Source: Amphimedon queenslandica
Taxonomy: Eukaryota > Porifera > Demospongiae > Haplosclerida > Niphatidae
Length of the DNA stretch: 23,367 nt
Reading direction: 5' to 3'
Assembly: GCF_000090795.2 (NCBI RefSeq)
Contig: NW_003546349.1
Coordinates: forward strand, 114,012 to 137,378
The notes beneath the pieces were generated by a model. The model was not told the origin of the DNA. It saw only the letters and a program-made list of their open reading frames with translations, and did not search any database. Made by a program: the position numbers and the translations under genes. Of the stretch, positions 1-10,994 are shown piece after piece (the stretch's first letter is position 1; each line of letters opens with the position of its first letter).

Positions 1-1
1 A

Positions 2-166
2 CCAACTGTACACCACATGGACCACCAAGAACAAGAGATATTAGCAGGAAAGAAGGCATGGGGTGAGACATTACTAAAAAGGCATGAAAAGATGAGTATA
101 GCTAACCTATTGGACTCTTTTAGGGCTGCATATAGAAATGGAAATGAAAAGAACGATACAAACTAA
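2..166 (+). CDS. 3' end of an unrecognised reading frame, open at the window edge
   Basis: A frame open from the first bases of the window runs 54 codons to TAA at 164-166. It is lysine-, glutamate- and asparagine-rich (for example EKMSIANLLDSFRAAY), soluble-looking, with no membrane segment or motif I recognise. It may be the last exon of a gene that starts outside the window, or one more coding remnant like those that follow on the same strand. Codon content looks protein-like, but the short length means chance cannot be excluded. Confidence 0.35.
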   Translation, partial: PTVHHMDHQEQEILAGKKAWGETLLKRHEKMSIANLLDSFRAAYRNGNEKNDTN

Positions 167-764
167 CAGGTAGCTATAATGAACCATATCTTTTAGTTCA
201 CTTTGTATAAGCCTAGGATTTATGTAGGTATCATAAAAGAAAACAATAATTTTATACTCTGGAACTTATTATTATACATAAACATGAGGAAAAATGACAA
301 CAGATCACAGGAGCGATGGGCCTGACTTATTAACATTCACAGATGAAGTTGGGACCTTCTGCTGAGTAAGAATAACTGTCTTGATGGAAGGGAACCATTT
401 TGTGCACCTGAATTTCTTGCTAATGTTAGTAGTGAGTCCAGTGATAGGTCTGATCGCTATAAAGCCTCTAGCGAAGGCATCACTTCAATCCTAACTCTCC
501 AAATGATGCTGTGGTTGGTAATGACAATTATGAATACACCTGACTTATTATATTACTTGAATTTACTGTATTTTAAAAAATAATAATAATTAATAATAAA
601 ATTTGTCTCATAATTATATTCATTGTGGGTAAGCTATTATAAACAAACACTTATGTGACAATTAACAGCCACTTTCATATGACAACTACTGCATTTATAA
701 TAAGCTGATCAAATTCAGTGTAACCCTACTATAATTATTTTACCTTTGTTTATTCTTTGGGTAG
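167..764. other. AT-rich stretch with one short coding-like fragment
   Basis: Mostly AT-rich sequence with poly-A and ATAAT runs (570-600). Around 375-535 on the plus strand there is a fragment reading CLDGREPFCAPEFLANVSSE followed by a serine-rich stretch and, after a frameshift, an asparagine-rich one. It lies just upstream of the broken gene that starts near 765 and may be a decayed upstream exon of it. Nothing else was recognised. Confidence 0.3.
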
Positions 765-2847
765 CTTTTGAAAATGTAGGGGACAAGGTGCTTTTTTCTC
801 TATCTTGGACAGTAGATGGACTAGGTCAATTGATATCTCTGGGACGGCAGATTTATGCAGAAGTTGTATATCTCTTAGAATTTCTAAAAAGTAATAAAGC
901 AAATTTTTGCATCAAAGATAACACAACTAGTAAACTAGTTAAGCTGCAGGAGAGTTTGCTTCAGTTCATTCGAGAAGTCACGAGGCATCAGTGGAAAAAG
1001 GCCTCATATTCTTCTTACAATGATCAGTCCTAGTGAAATATTATGTAGACCTTATGCTTTGCCTGTGTCTTGTGTTCCTTACCACAGTTTGACAGCTTAG
1101 GAAGCTCGTACCTTTATTAGTAAGATTATTTTTGAGATGAATGAGCGAAACATGAAAGTAGCAGGAACATTGTATATAAAATTGAATGAAAGTGTATTGC
1201 CTTCTTTTTCTATTGGTAATGGGGAATACAATTCCTTTCGTTCAATGGGTTACACACACCCCCTTCCGTACTCAAAACGAGATCTATTGCCAGAAACAAG
1301 TATTCTAAGATGTCAATAGCTAAAATGGAAGCAATGCTTGAGCTTGCAGTAAATTTTAATCTTATTTTAATTATTGAGTGTTATTTATTCCTGGGAGCTA
1401 GCTGATGTGGACACGAAGGACACTATTGATCATTTACGAGTTCAATGTGTACCATCAGGATATATTCTGAAGCCTTGGAATTCAAGTAATTATAATATTA
1501 AAATTTTGTATTTACTTATTTACACAACATAGATCGTCCTGCTGAAACTTATTCTGACAAGGTAAGGTCTATTTTGGCAGAATCTGAATATTCACATCAG
1601 ATTTGTCAATATCAAGTTCCTTTTTCTACTTAGATGTATGTGCCTGAGGTTCACCCTATAACTGACTCAGAGTATCATATAAGGGAGGATGATTTAAAGG
1701 TATACTTTGTTACATGTAAGCATATGTAGCCCCAAAATATTAACTTTTTTATTAATTATTGAATTAAATGCTACTGTACAATAGAGAATGTGCTATATTA
1801 CATTTTAATAACTATTATTAAATAGAGAATTGCTACTGCCACTAGATCGGGTGGCCCAGCTCAGCTACAGTTGGAAAGATTTGTCAAGGTGCTGGGTGAT
1901 CCCATCTCTGGCTGACGTATCCTGCCTTAACTGGTCAAAGGAAGCAATCTGTACATGATACAGAATTTGAAGGTGTTGCAAAGTATATGGAAAGCAATGA
2001 CTATACTTTTGAGGCAAAGTTTGTGAGAACTGTCTTAATTGGCATAGAGCATTAGATGAAAGAGGTTTAACAGAGTTTGAGAGATGCCGGTACAACTACA
2101 ACATGTTAAATTTTCTATTAGACAATTTAATGCCTTGGCATAGAGACAGTTATGATTTCAGTACTTTAGAAGTAAACAGGTAAGCAGTCACAATTTATTT
2201 TCATACTTGCACATTTTACTTCAATTATTTTCTACATCTGTTGTACATGGCCATGCAATGTATATTGGCAAATATAGTTATTTAAATACCATGTTACAGT
2301 ATCATAATTTTATCTCTTATAGAGACACCACTGCCATTCTCAAGGCATGACACAGCAGACTCTAATTGCATTGACTACGACAATTGAAAGTAGGGAATGG
2401 ATGCGCAGAAAGTCTAGCAATGGTGTACCTGCTGAACATCCACTAGCTGGCACTACAGATGACATGGACTGCTCTTTTAGTACTCTTAGAGACACCATAG
2501 GTAATCATTTCACATGCAAATCTGTTACGACAGAATGGAAGAAAAGTTTGTATGGAGTACTCAAAAAGAATAAAGACCTCCCATTTTACTATTATACTGC
2601 GACACACGATAGATTTTTTGAAGGAGAAAGGCCAACCTTTGATAAATATGAAAAGTCTAAGCAGAATCTATGACAACAGCAATTGCGTACCATTGAAGAA
2701 CCAGGTCTGTTTGCTGCAGGTAGAACAACAATGATCAAGAGTGGGGAAAAGTCCATTCGTCGCCAGTTTTATCAAGTACCAGTTGAGCTACCACCACCTC
2801 CTGAAACAGCTATTGTAGACTTAACTGCTACTGAACATTCATACTGA
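765..2847 (+). pseudogene. broken multi-exon gene of an unrecognised, probably mobile-element-associated family
   Basis: Coding traces run in order on one strand. The first (765-1319, after an AG acceptor) holds FENVGDKVLFSLSWTVDGLG, then a frameshift near 1000, MISPSEILCRPYALPVSCVP, an in-frame TAG at 1098-1100 and the block ending LPETSILRCQ. Next come VDTKDTIDHLRVQCVPSGYI (about 1405-1490), DRPAETYSDK (before GTAAGG), VHPITDSEYHIREDDLK (to about 1698), and 1826-2176 with a TGA and at least two frameshifts, ending STLEVNR before GTAAGC. The last exon follows TATAG near 2324 and has the conserved-looking core IESREWMRRKSSNGVPAEHP, GTTDDMDCSFSTLRD and PFYYYTATHDRFFEGERP. A TGA at 2671 interrupts it, and the frame then continues in register to a terminal TGA at 2845-2847, ending with a proline-rich tail. 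The Asp/His-rich core recalls uncharacterised multicopy sponge and cnidarian proteins. I cannot name a domain. Confidence 0.6.
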
Positions 2848-3008
2848 TGATAATTTGCTTGTCTTAAACAATAATTAAAAATAATTGTACAATTGTGTGT
2901 ACATATTGATAGTCAATTCACCTGTAACAATTAGTTAATTTATCAAAGTCAATAGTACCATACAAACAATATCCTGATAGTTATTAAGGTAGTTATAGAG
3001 TAATTATT

Positions 3009-4026
3009 TTAACGTGTGCTGCTATACTTTAAAACAGTCTTGTCCCATCTTTTTTTTGAAATAGAAATGCCAGCAAAATATCCAGGTCCTGATCTCTTTA
3101 ATCTGTGATGTATTTAATCCATGCCATCTCTACTTTTACAATTTCTTTAGATTCAATAGCATCATGCACAATATTGAGTAATTCTTTAATAACATACCTA
3201 ATTTTGTCCCACTTTCCACCTAATTGACATTCAAATGCAAAAGCTTTTGAGTAATAAATGTTATTCAGCTTTGGCGTTAAACGAACTGGATAGTCTTGAT
3301 TACGAATTTTACTGCTAGCAGTGCGTGGTGCTGTTTGAAATGAAATTTCTCTGGTTGCTCCAATACACTTAAATGTTACAGTTTCATATGATTCGTCCTC
3401 AGCAGAATCCGAAACTGAAATCTCCTTTTCTTCCTCATTCTCCACTTCATTATAATTTTCTTTCTCATCTGTTGGTTCCTAGGTACTTATCTGTTCTGGT
3501 GACTTTATTTTCCATTCTCAAACCACATACACTTCATTGCTTTCAAGCCTTATATTTGGTATTAGTATTCGCTGGCTGAATTCATCAATCTAAAAATCAT
3601 ATAGATGTAAAAAGTACTTATAAATATACTACTTACATTCACTAAACAGGTTTCAAGTGCCTCTACTGAAAGTGGTCTAGGTAACGAAAGGCATACATCA
3701 CCTTTAAAAAAGATGCCCTATGTCCAGATCATCCAATGAATCATCATGCATCTGTACAACAGCATGTCTCAATGAGACGGAAACTACAAAAAAGCTAGGG
3801 ATTGTGTAAGAGTAAGTCTTTTAGCTCTAAAAAATAAATCGTGGTACTGCTGGATGTTTCTAAAAATTAAGACACAAAGTATTAATAAGTGCACGATTTT
3901 AATGTGTGTATGTTTACCATAAATTCTTATACTACCTGAAAGTAGCTTTTCTTCTTCCCTTAACTCCCAAAGTTCATCTATACCTCGATTTTTCCATGAC
4001 CCACACTCTTCGCTTAATTCAGCCAT
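3009..4026 (-). pseudogene. broken gene with a HIRAN-like C-terminal domain
   Basis: Read on the minus strand, the start MAELSEECGSWKNRG lies at 4026 and the first exon ends near 3918 before GTAAAC. A second part carries PAVPRFIF, then stops, then RHAVVQMHDDSLDDLDIGHL. A third (GDVCLSLPRPLSVEALETCL) ends before GTAAGT near 3635. The last exon begins IDEFSQRILIPNIRLESNEV, has in-frame stops, then an acidic linker and, from 3445, a compact domain with CIGATREISFQ, VRLTPKLNNIYYSKAFAFEC and KWDKIRYVIKELLNIVHDAI. After a frameshift near 3098 it resumes as SGPGYFAGISISKKRWDKTV and stops at TAA 3009-3011. The order 'Leu-x-Pro-x4-Asn-x-Tyr-x-Ser-Lys-Ala ... Gly-x4-Ile-x-Tyr-Val' matches the pattern of HIRAN domains, which bind DNA ends in Rad5/HLTF-type proteins. 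That call is by pattern only. It converges tail to tail with the plus-strand gene ending at 2847. Confidence 0.5.
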
Positions 4027-4099
4027 TTTTTAATAGAAGTATGCCAATTATTTTAATTCTACACTGCAAATAATTCCTGTTAAGCTTCCTGTCAAACCT

Positions 4100-4852
4100 C
4101 CTCGGAATTTATACTACTAGTCTTGATAAAAGTTTTTGTTCAAGCAGCAGTGACAGTATGCATCTTCCCTGCAATCCTTCTATTCCTTCCTATTGTCAAG
4201 TCATACTATCATTGCTTATTATCACATTATTTAATTATTTGTTTTTTTTTAAATAAAATAATTCATTACGCATTTAATAAAAGAATAGTATGCAAGATTA
4301 ATAATACCTTCTCTTACCTTGAAACCTCCACAAAGTATTGCAGTTGATTAATAGCTTCATTTGCTTGCTTCTTCCAGAGCAGCTGATCTAAGCCTGCATG
4401 ATCACACATAAACTTTGGAGCACATGCTTCTTTAATTAATAAAATGGCGCCATGCAGCTAGAATGGCCCAATCCAGTGTGACAGTACAACTTTTTTGTTG
4501 TAGAATTGTGGTAAAAAACAGGGACCTGCGCATGCATTATTGGAGTTGAATGGTGTAAGAAATAGCCTTCTATCACCAAGCAAAGTTGAGATACAGACCG
4601 ACAACTGGATTGACAGGACTTGATGATGATGAAAAAAGGTGGCTAAACAAAATGGCCTTTTTCCGGATTTTTGATTTTCCTCTCAGACAAGGTTTACAGC
4701 CACACTAGTGGTACCAATGGAGTCCTCTGGTCAAGATAAGGTCCTCCATAAAGTCTGGTAATTATAGTAGCTCGTTTTTCTAGTATCACACGGCGTGGCT
4801 GCCATTTTGAAATGGGGTGAATCTTACATAGTCATGCTACCGCGTTACTAAT
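4100..4852. repeat. dispersed repeat, copy A
   Basis: About 750 bp that aligns along its length with 20885-21680. Shared landmarks in the same order are CATCTTCCCTGC, AATTATTTGTTTTTT, AAACCTCCAC, AGTATTGCAGT, GGAGCACATG, GGGACCTGCGCAT, ACAACTGGATTGA, ATGGAGTCCTCTGGTCAAGA and the end GCTACCGCGTTACTAAT. Inside it a short plus-strand frame reads TTGLTGLDDDEKRWLNKMA and ends in TAG at the same place as in copy B. The terminal hairpin is imperfect here (TAGTCATGC / GCGTTACTA), while copy B keeps it perfect. The left border is approximate, because similarity fades near 4100. Element class unknown. Confidence 0.75.
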
Positions 4853-5136
4853 ATTCAGGCAAACTTAGCCACTGATACAGGTGTAAACATTTAATCACAT
4901 GGCATTACTGCTATAATGACCTAGCTACTTATCAAGGTGTACCATTTTTAGTGAAGATGGAAACAAACTGCAGCCTTAATCCTGCTCCCAGCAATCCTTT
5001 AGTCTGGTTTTGCATGTCTGGTATCTCTTTCTAAGTTGTCACTGCATGAGGTCTCACTTTCTCCATGTGTTAGCACACTTGACTGAGGATTCTCAGTCAA
5101 TCATATGCAGTCTAAAGATGTTTAAGCCCATAGCCA
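4853..5136. other. no feature recognised
   Basis: Ordinary AT-rich sequence between the repeat and the next open fragment. No convincing frame, repeat or RNA gene was seen. Confidence 0.5.
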
Positions 5137-5451
5137 ATGTTGAAGCTCATGGCCAAGTATCTGAATGATGTGTCTCTCCTTTGTAGACTCATTTTTGCTG
5201 CTGTATTTCTACCGCAGGACGTACCAAATTATTGGCACATTGCAATTGAACATGCCATTTGTAAGCAGGCAATTTGCACAATTTCAGAGGAAGATGCAAG
5301 GATATTGATTGAAAATTTACGTAAACTTAATGATGAGGCTTTTGATTCTGATAAAGTGCTTCTTCAGAATATGATCAATCTTCAGTCACCTCATAAACCA
5401 ATAAGAGTTCCTTTTCTGAGTCCCCCATGTCCAAAAAACCAAGGACATTGA
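5137..5451 (+). pseudogene. coding fragment, possibly N-terminal part of a CxC/KDZ-type transposase
   Basis: An open frame of 104 codons with a well-mixed composition: LIFAAVFLPQDVPNYWHIAI, then HAICKQAICTISEEDARILI, an acidic helix (NLRKLNDEAFDSDKVLLQ), and SPHKPIRVPFLSPPCPK. The closing 'Pro-Phe-Leu-x-Pro-Pro-Cys' after a helical segment resembles the stretch that precedes the cysteine cluster in CxC-type proteins associated with KDZ transposons. The cysteine cluster itself is not visible, because two stops follow at 5452. The same frame is open again at 5509-5706 but looks non-descript. Treat the family name as a weak resemblance. That a protein was once encoded here is more likely than not. 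Confidence 0.35.
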
Positions 5452-5706
5452 TAGGAAATTCCTAGTAAATTTTCAGTATACTGAATTTTAATTTTATACA
5501 AAGAACCAATGGTAGGATTGTTAAGCATCCTTATAACTTGTGATGTGGTGAAATTTGCCAAAGTCCAGCTTTCTATATTGTGCAACAGTAAAGCTCTTAT
5601 CCTGCTGAAGATCATCCTAATCAGTGACTGTTCCTTTGAAACCAGACCGTCTGAATATACCACTATCATTAAGGCCATCTTTTCATTAAGATTTTTTAAA
5701 TTTTAA

Positions 5707-6800
5707 ATTTTTTTCATTTTTGAAAGGTTAAACCTATAAAACTATATTTTGAGCACTTTCCTGCTTCAACAATTTAAAATAAAACTAATTTGCAAGAGAA
5801 TGGTGTATAAGTGATTAGGTACTCAGTGCAAATTTTTGAAACCTGAGCTTCCAAAAATTCTAAAATTCTGCACTCATGGTTGCATGACACCATGCATGAA
5901 AAGCAATCAGCTCTGCATAATAAGCGTCTTTGTGACTCATGTACTCAAAAAAAGACACTGAATGTCAGGAGAATGCAAGTAAACAACTGACAAGCACGGG
6001 AAATATTCTAAAACAAGCAAAAACAAGATTTATCACTGCCATTTCCTTCAAGTGCCACTCTTGCCGTCTAAAACTAAGAAATATGACAATATAGCATCTC
6101 CAGTTCTATTCACAAGACTTCTAGAAAGCCTTCAGTGCCAAATAAAGTCCAGTAGTCACACTAGACACAAGTTATTGCTTTTCAAATAGAGATGACAAAT
6201 TCCTCCATTCTCCATCACTACTCTTTGCTATGGTGATTTCAATGAATATCATTAAATTAAAATGACCTCAAGTTCCATTGCAATTTCTGGACACGCTGAT
6301 TGGAAGTGAAAGTAAATCCCAGGTTTATGGAAATATTAATGCTTTTTTGTACAACAAAATATCAACTCTTGGTAGGTCAATTTGTAACACGTCTTACATG
6401 GTAATTGAATTCAGATGTCATTTGCTATGATGATGTTTGCATTTGATGAAATATGCTTGCAACAAATGAAGGTTATAGTTGACACCTGTTGCTATTAGAA
6501 TGTCAGAAATGAGTTATGTAGTGGACAGAATACATTTGAAAGGTATGATTGTATAATTACAACAGACACAATAATGATAGTAATTATATTGTAAAAGGTA
6601 TACAGACAAGTTGTGTCAAGAAAATTGTGATCCTCACATACTAGAAGTAATGAAGGAGGTATTAACAGGAATTTCAAAATATTATGTATAATTATTACTA
6701 TTTACATTAATAGTGAAATTTGTGAACATTTTCATGGCTGTGAAAATATACCAGAGTAACTCATTTTAACAAAAATTAACGTTTCGTCATTTATATCTTG
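5707..6800. other. gene-poor AT-rich stretch
   Basis: No reading frame with protein-like composition, no repeat copy of the families described elsewhere in the window, and no RNA gene recognised. The only ORFs are short and low-complexity. Confidence 0.5.
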
Positions 6801-6907
6801 AACATTATGTGAACTCCACAACAGAAACCAGAACTCATGATACATACACATTATGCTTAATAATCAAAATCTACATTTTGCATCAATTGGTGCTCCTAGT
6901 TGGATAC

Positions 6908-7055
6908 TCTGACACAGGTACTACACCCTCTATTTGGTACCTGGGATCATACCAGCAATGGTGGGGTTACATTGGTATGGTGAGATTGTCTGACATAGGT
7001 ATTACACCATCTATTGGGTACTTTGAATCATCCCAGGAATGGTGGGGTTACATTG
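6908..7055. repeat. 81-bp tandem duplication, two diverged units
   Basis: The motifs TCTGACA(C/T)AGGTA, TACACC(C/A)TCTATT and AATGGTGGGGTTACATTG occur twice with exactly 81 bp between matching positions (6908/6989 and 6957/7038). The period is a multiple of three, so the plus-strand frame 6809-7078 stays open through both units. The predicted peptide (tryptophan- and tyrosine-rich) matches nothing I know. A weak third trace (ACAGGGTAACATTGGCATG) may follow near 7124. Most likely a local duplication, not a gene. Confidence 0.7.
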
Positions 7056-7079
7056 CGGAAATCATTTGGATTGTATAGT

Positions 7080-7880
7080 ATTATAATATGTTTCACAATA
7101 GTTGTGGTATTGTACCCAGATTGACAGGGTAACATTGGCATGCAGTCTTGGTTCAATATATAATCCTTGGCTTGGTCCTAAATTATCAAGGCACAATTGG
7201 ACATGTATGCATCACTTTAGTAAAATGAATAAATAACAAAATTTTATTAATCTTCATATAATAATAAGTAAGATTAAAGATTGCCCTTGCTGGCACTATA
7301 GGATGCAGATGGAAACGCTATTGGATGGTCACTATAAGCTCTTATGAGGAAACTCACTTGTAAATAGCATGTCTTTGTAATGGTCATACATTCTTTGGGT
7401 GGTGACTGTTTGACAAAGTGTCATGGACGAATTGTTAACCAACTAGGAGGATGGAACGCAAACTTGATTCAACTATGCAGTGCCTCTAGTGCCAGTACTA
7501 TTTTTCTTTAGCCTAAAAATGTATTTATATTTCAAATGTTATGCATATTAACTACATATTCCATTTTACAGGCCCCGAGGGTGTTATTGTTGGGTGCCTG
7601 CAAATCAATGGTACATATTTGCGATGGTGCTGGGTATCATCCAACTAATAATCTGGATGCAAGACCACTGCCAGAAACTAATCAATCTTCATTATGGTTA
7701 TGAAATTCAAAACAATAAAATTCGTGACTATTAATTTATAAATTAATTTTTATTTCATCTTAATTCCCATAATTTTAAAATTTTTAACTAACATCTGAAT
7801 GAAGTTCCATGTACATAGTGTATGACTCATAATAAAATGCATGGATGTTACTGACATGGTTGATTGAACACTAATGAACT
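7080..7880. other. no gene recognised; AT palindrome at 7730-7747
   Basis: The stretch holds a perfect 18-bp palindrome (ATTAATTTATAAATTAAT) at 7730-7747, which is unsurprising in DNA this AT-rich, and a GC-richer patch at 7570-7640 with no clear frame. Nothing else can be supported. Confidence 0.45.
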
Positions 7881-7889
7881 AAATGATGA

Positions 7890-8335
7890 AACCTTACTTT
7901 CTTTTCTTCCTTCATTTTAACTATCCACTTAATGTCCTCTTCCTCCTCCTTTCTCTTAATCTCATACTCATCATCCTGCCTCATTTTCTTGTAAATATCT
8001 TCAAGCTTCTTCAACAGTCTTATCAAAATTTGACTTGTCTTTCTAAATAATCACAGTTCCGCTCTCGATTTCCAAATGTCATCCATTTATCTATCATAAC
8101 TTCTTTCATTTTCATTGTTTGCCATATTTATTTCTCTCTGAGTGCATTTTAGCTCTTAATAGTTTAAGTTATTCCTTTACAGAAGGCTGTTTAGGGTTTT
8201 TTGTCACGTTATGCTCAGTACTTTGGGAGACCAGTTCACTTTTATTGAGTTCTCTGACTTCTCTAAATCATCTTTCTTCCGCTCTTAACCTCTGTCGCAG
8301 CTTCATGATTTCTCTGGCTACTGCCCAGAACAGAT
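7890..8335 (-). pseudogene. decayed coiled-coil-like coding remnant
   Basis: The minus strand reads as a highly charged, helix-prone protein in pieces: WAVAREIMKLRQRLRAEER, a stop, FREVRELNKSELVSQ and, further on, MIDKWMTFGNRERNCDYLER, a frameshift, FDKTVEEA, then KMRQDDEYEIKRKEEEED and IKWIVKMKEEKK. Stops and at least two frameshifts separate the pieces. The composition resembles the coiled-coil linkers seen in many uncharacterised multicopy genes. No specific family can be named. Purine-rich low-complexity DNA could mimic this, so confidence is low. Confidence 0.3.
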
Positions 8336-8424
8336 CCCCATTTTGTACTGAGTCCATTGAGTATATATAGCTTAAGTCTCTCTGACCTCTTCTCACTATC
8401 AAAGTGGCAACTGCTGTACCTTTA

Positions 8425-8850
8425 AGCTGAGCATGCACAGTAGCAGGTAGGCATGAGGCATCACATTGTCACTTTAATGAGTGAGAAGAAGCTTCCTTAG
8501 AGTCTTTTATCTTTATTAATCTCACCGTCACCTAGAATTTATCACTCAAAAAATATTGTTGATATTGTCGTATTAACACCTATTCACTTTTTAATAGGTA
8601 CAAAGCAAGCAGGAGTCATCTCAACTCTGCCAGTCTCTCTCTGCTCTCTCAAGCATTCATTCGACATCACAGTTGTACGGTACACTGCATGCAAGTACTG
8701 ATATGTATAGGAGTGACCACAACTCTGTCTCTCTTTAATGATGGCTGAGACCACTAAAAAAACTGTTAAATAGCAAGTACAATTGTTGTTGCTGTATCAG
8801 ATACAAAGCCGGTTTCTTTTATTGCTATAGTGCATGGAGCTTTACAAAAC
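8425..8850. other. no feature recognised
   Basis: Contains CT-rich runs (8630-8655 and 8725-8737). No coding, repeat or RNA signal that I can support. Confidence 0.45.
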
Positions 8851-8858
8851 TATCACCA

Positions 8859-9086
8859 ATGAAAAAGGGCATGGCCACTAAATGGCAATATTTTGACAGG
8901 ATAATAAGTGACGGGTCATTTTCAAAAAAATGCATTTCCTTTAGTGCATCGCCTCTCAATAAAATCAAAGAAGCTAGTGCAGATTCGACAGCAGTAGGAT
9001 TGAAAAATTTTGGTATAACATCCATTAACAATTACTTGAGGATCATCAATCAAAAGTCAACAGTAGTGCCATCACCTAGTGTTTAA
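8859..9086 (+). CDS. 75-codon hypothetical ORF
   Basis: An ATG-started frame of 75 codons with mixed, mildly basic composition (MKKGMATKWQYFDRIISDGS to LRIINQKSTVVPSPSV). No domain, signal peptide or membrane segment is evident. The opposite strand is also open over nearly the same interval (9031-8825), so one of the two is a shadow and it is possible that neither is coding. There is no visible splice context or neighbouring gene to support function. It is listed because it is one of the few intact frames here. Confidence 0.2.
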   Translation: MKKGMATKWQYFDRIISDGSFSKKCISFSASPLNKIKEASADSTAVGLKNFGITSINNYLRIINQKSTVVPSPSV

Positions 9087-10561
9087 AGAAGAGAAACAAG
9101 TTGCATCTTTCTCTATTCTCTCAACTTCCTTGCTTGGCTGTAAGTGAACTAGTCTCAACTCAAGTAAAAGGAATAATCAAAAGACAAAACACTCAGTAAG
9201 CAAGACTGCACCATTAAAGACAACCCTGAGTTGCCCTATTCGTTGCTTGGCAATAAAATGCTTGTGTTTTAAAGGAAGGTGCATCTTACGAACTTTCAGG
9301 TATCAGAGTTAAGCAGTTCAACAAAAACAAATATTTTTCCATGACATTTGATACGAGTGTCACTAAATTGCATGACAGGAGACTTGTTATCTGATTTTCT
9401 CATACCATTTGAAAAGTACAGAAATGTAGTTAAAGGAGAGATAGTATTTGTTCTCTGTCATGAGACCTATAGATGTCAATCATGCCAGTAAAAGACTCAA
9501 GTTTTAAACACTTGATTGACCGGTGTCTACATTGCAAAACTAAGTAAAAATTGACAAGTGCCCTGAAGCCTATAATTGCTAAGGTACAAGTCAAAGCTAA
9601 GGTACAAGTCAAAGCAAGTGATGGTATTATATTAGTTAGCTTATTTTCTAATGTACTATGCAATCTATGTGATCACAACATATAGATATGATAGTCAGTC
9701 AAATTTGAATAACAACCATTTATTTACTCATGCACTAATGTCTTTTTTGAAATAAATTAACATTGATTATTGTAGCTGCATAGTGCTTGCTTTTGCTCCC
9801 CCATCAATGGTCTCCATTTGTCTAATTATCATGATTAAGCCATTTTGAATGAATGACAGACTTTTGAAACTGAATGTCATGCCATGTATGCATGCATAGC
9901 TATACACAGGGCCAGTGGGTGTGGAGCTGAGTTAGACTCTAGCTCTACGTCTGCGTGTGGTCAATGGTCATGGATTTACTGCTATTTCGTTTTGTGTAGA
10001 CTGTTAGGACTCAGAAGCTATGAGATGTCCTCCGGCTGACAGACAGAAATGTTTGACAGAAGTCAACTCCGAGAAGTGATTTTTCTTATGAGACCACAGA
10101 GTCTTTCTGAAGTTGGAGAGTATGATAATTAATTCTATCTTGTTCAATATTATTAGTATTATTATTGTACAGGCTGAAATAAGAGGAAAACTGAGAAGTT
10201 CAGACTAAACCTATGCCAGAAAGGACAGCAGAGAGAGATTAAAACCCAAAATGATATTCCTTTTTATTCCTAAATCATGTGGCCTATTGATTTGTAATAA
10301 ACCTGAAACATTTTTAGTTATTTACATGTTACAGAAGAATTAGTTTTAGTATCACTTGATTTATCATTGTGTGTGTGGTGGCCAACCTAATTATAAGAGT
10401 CGCATCAACATGCTCACATGACAAAATCAGCAGCAAAAATAGCTGTAGTACTATAACTGAGACTTTTGGCATTCTTGGACAAAAGACACAAGACACATTT
10501 GTAACAAAGCCACAAGAGGTAATTATAGCAATGAATCTGGGACAAATAAATGATTTAATAC
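9087..10561. other. gene-poor stretch with an 18-bp tandem duplication
   Basis: The only structure found is an exact 18-bp duplication (GCTAAGGTACAAGTCAAA) at 9578-9595 and 9596-9613. Remaining frames are short and unconvincing, including the 68-codon frame at 10369-10575, which runs into the MITE that starts at 10562. Confidence 0.55.
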
Positions 10562-10784
10562 ATGACCATAATTGACAAATGGTACCTCATGGCGGATAGC
10601 AAAATTGGCCTTTATAGCCTTAAAAATGCAACTTCCTGAGCTAAATTTATCATGTATGCAAAAAGTTACTATGTAACTTTTAGAAACAATGGTTGTCTAA
10701 CAGAGCACTCACAGGTGGATATTTTTCATTAGAATCATGAATTTAAAAATCCGCCATAAGGTACCTTTTGTCAATTATGGTCAC
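10562..10784 (-). mobile_element. MITE copy 1 (inverted relative to copies 2 and 3)
   Basis: A 223-bp element with terminal inverted repeats of about 34 bp: GACCATAATTGACAAATGGT... at the left and ...ACCTTTTGTCAATTATGGTC at the right. The interior matches copies 2 and 3 read from the other strand (GCCTTTATAGCCTTAAAAAT, TTAGAAACAATGGTTG, GAGCACTCACAGGTGGATAT). It carries the internal hairpin AAAAGTTAC-TAT-GTAACTTTT. It has no coding capacity. Flanks ATAC / ATAT would fit a diverged 4-bp target duplication. Superfamily not assignable by eye. Confidence 0.85.
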
Positions 10785-10994
10785 ATATATCAAAAAACAA
10801 GTTAAGAGGTCAAATAGCATTAAAGATGGGTGTAGTACAATGTCATGAGTGCTTACACAGTCCTTAAGTTAACTTGTATCACCAGAGCCTGATCTACTAG
10901 CCAATTTTTTATCTTTATTGTAGGGCATAAACCTGACAATTTCATTAAGTACTGTCAGGAAATCATCAAGCGTCCTTACTGTATTAGTTTCAGT
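10785..10994. other. short non-coding interval
   Basis: AT-rich sequence between MITE copy 1 and the 3' end of the RING-like gene. Nothing recognised. Confidence 0.4.

Noticed and set aside
7730..7747. Perfect AT-only palindrome as an origin or regulatory site
   Set aside because: Palindromes of this kind are expected by chance in such AT-rich DNA, and nothing around it supports a role.
9430..9663. 77-codon minus-strand ORF containing ALTCTLALTCTLA
   Set aside because: The peptide repeat is the translation of the 18-bp tandem duplication at 9578-9613; no other support.
10369..10575. 68-codon plus-strand ORF
   Set aside because: It ends inside the terminal repeat of MITE copy 1 and has no domain or splice support.
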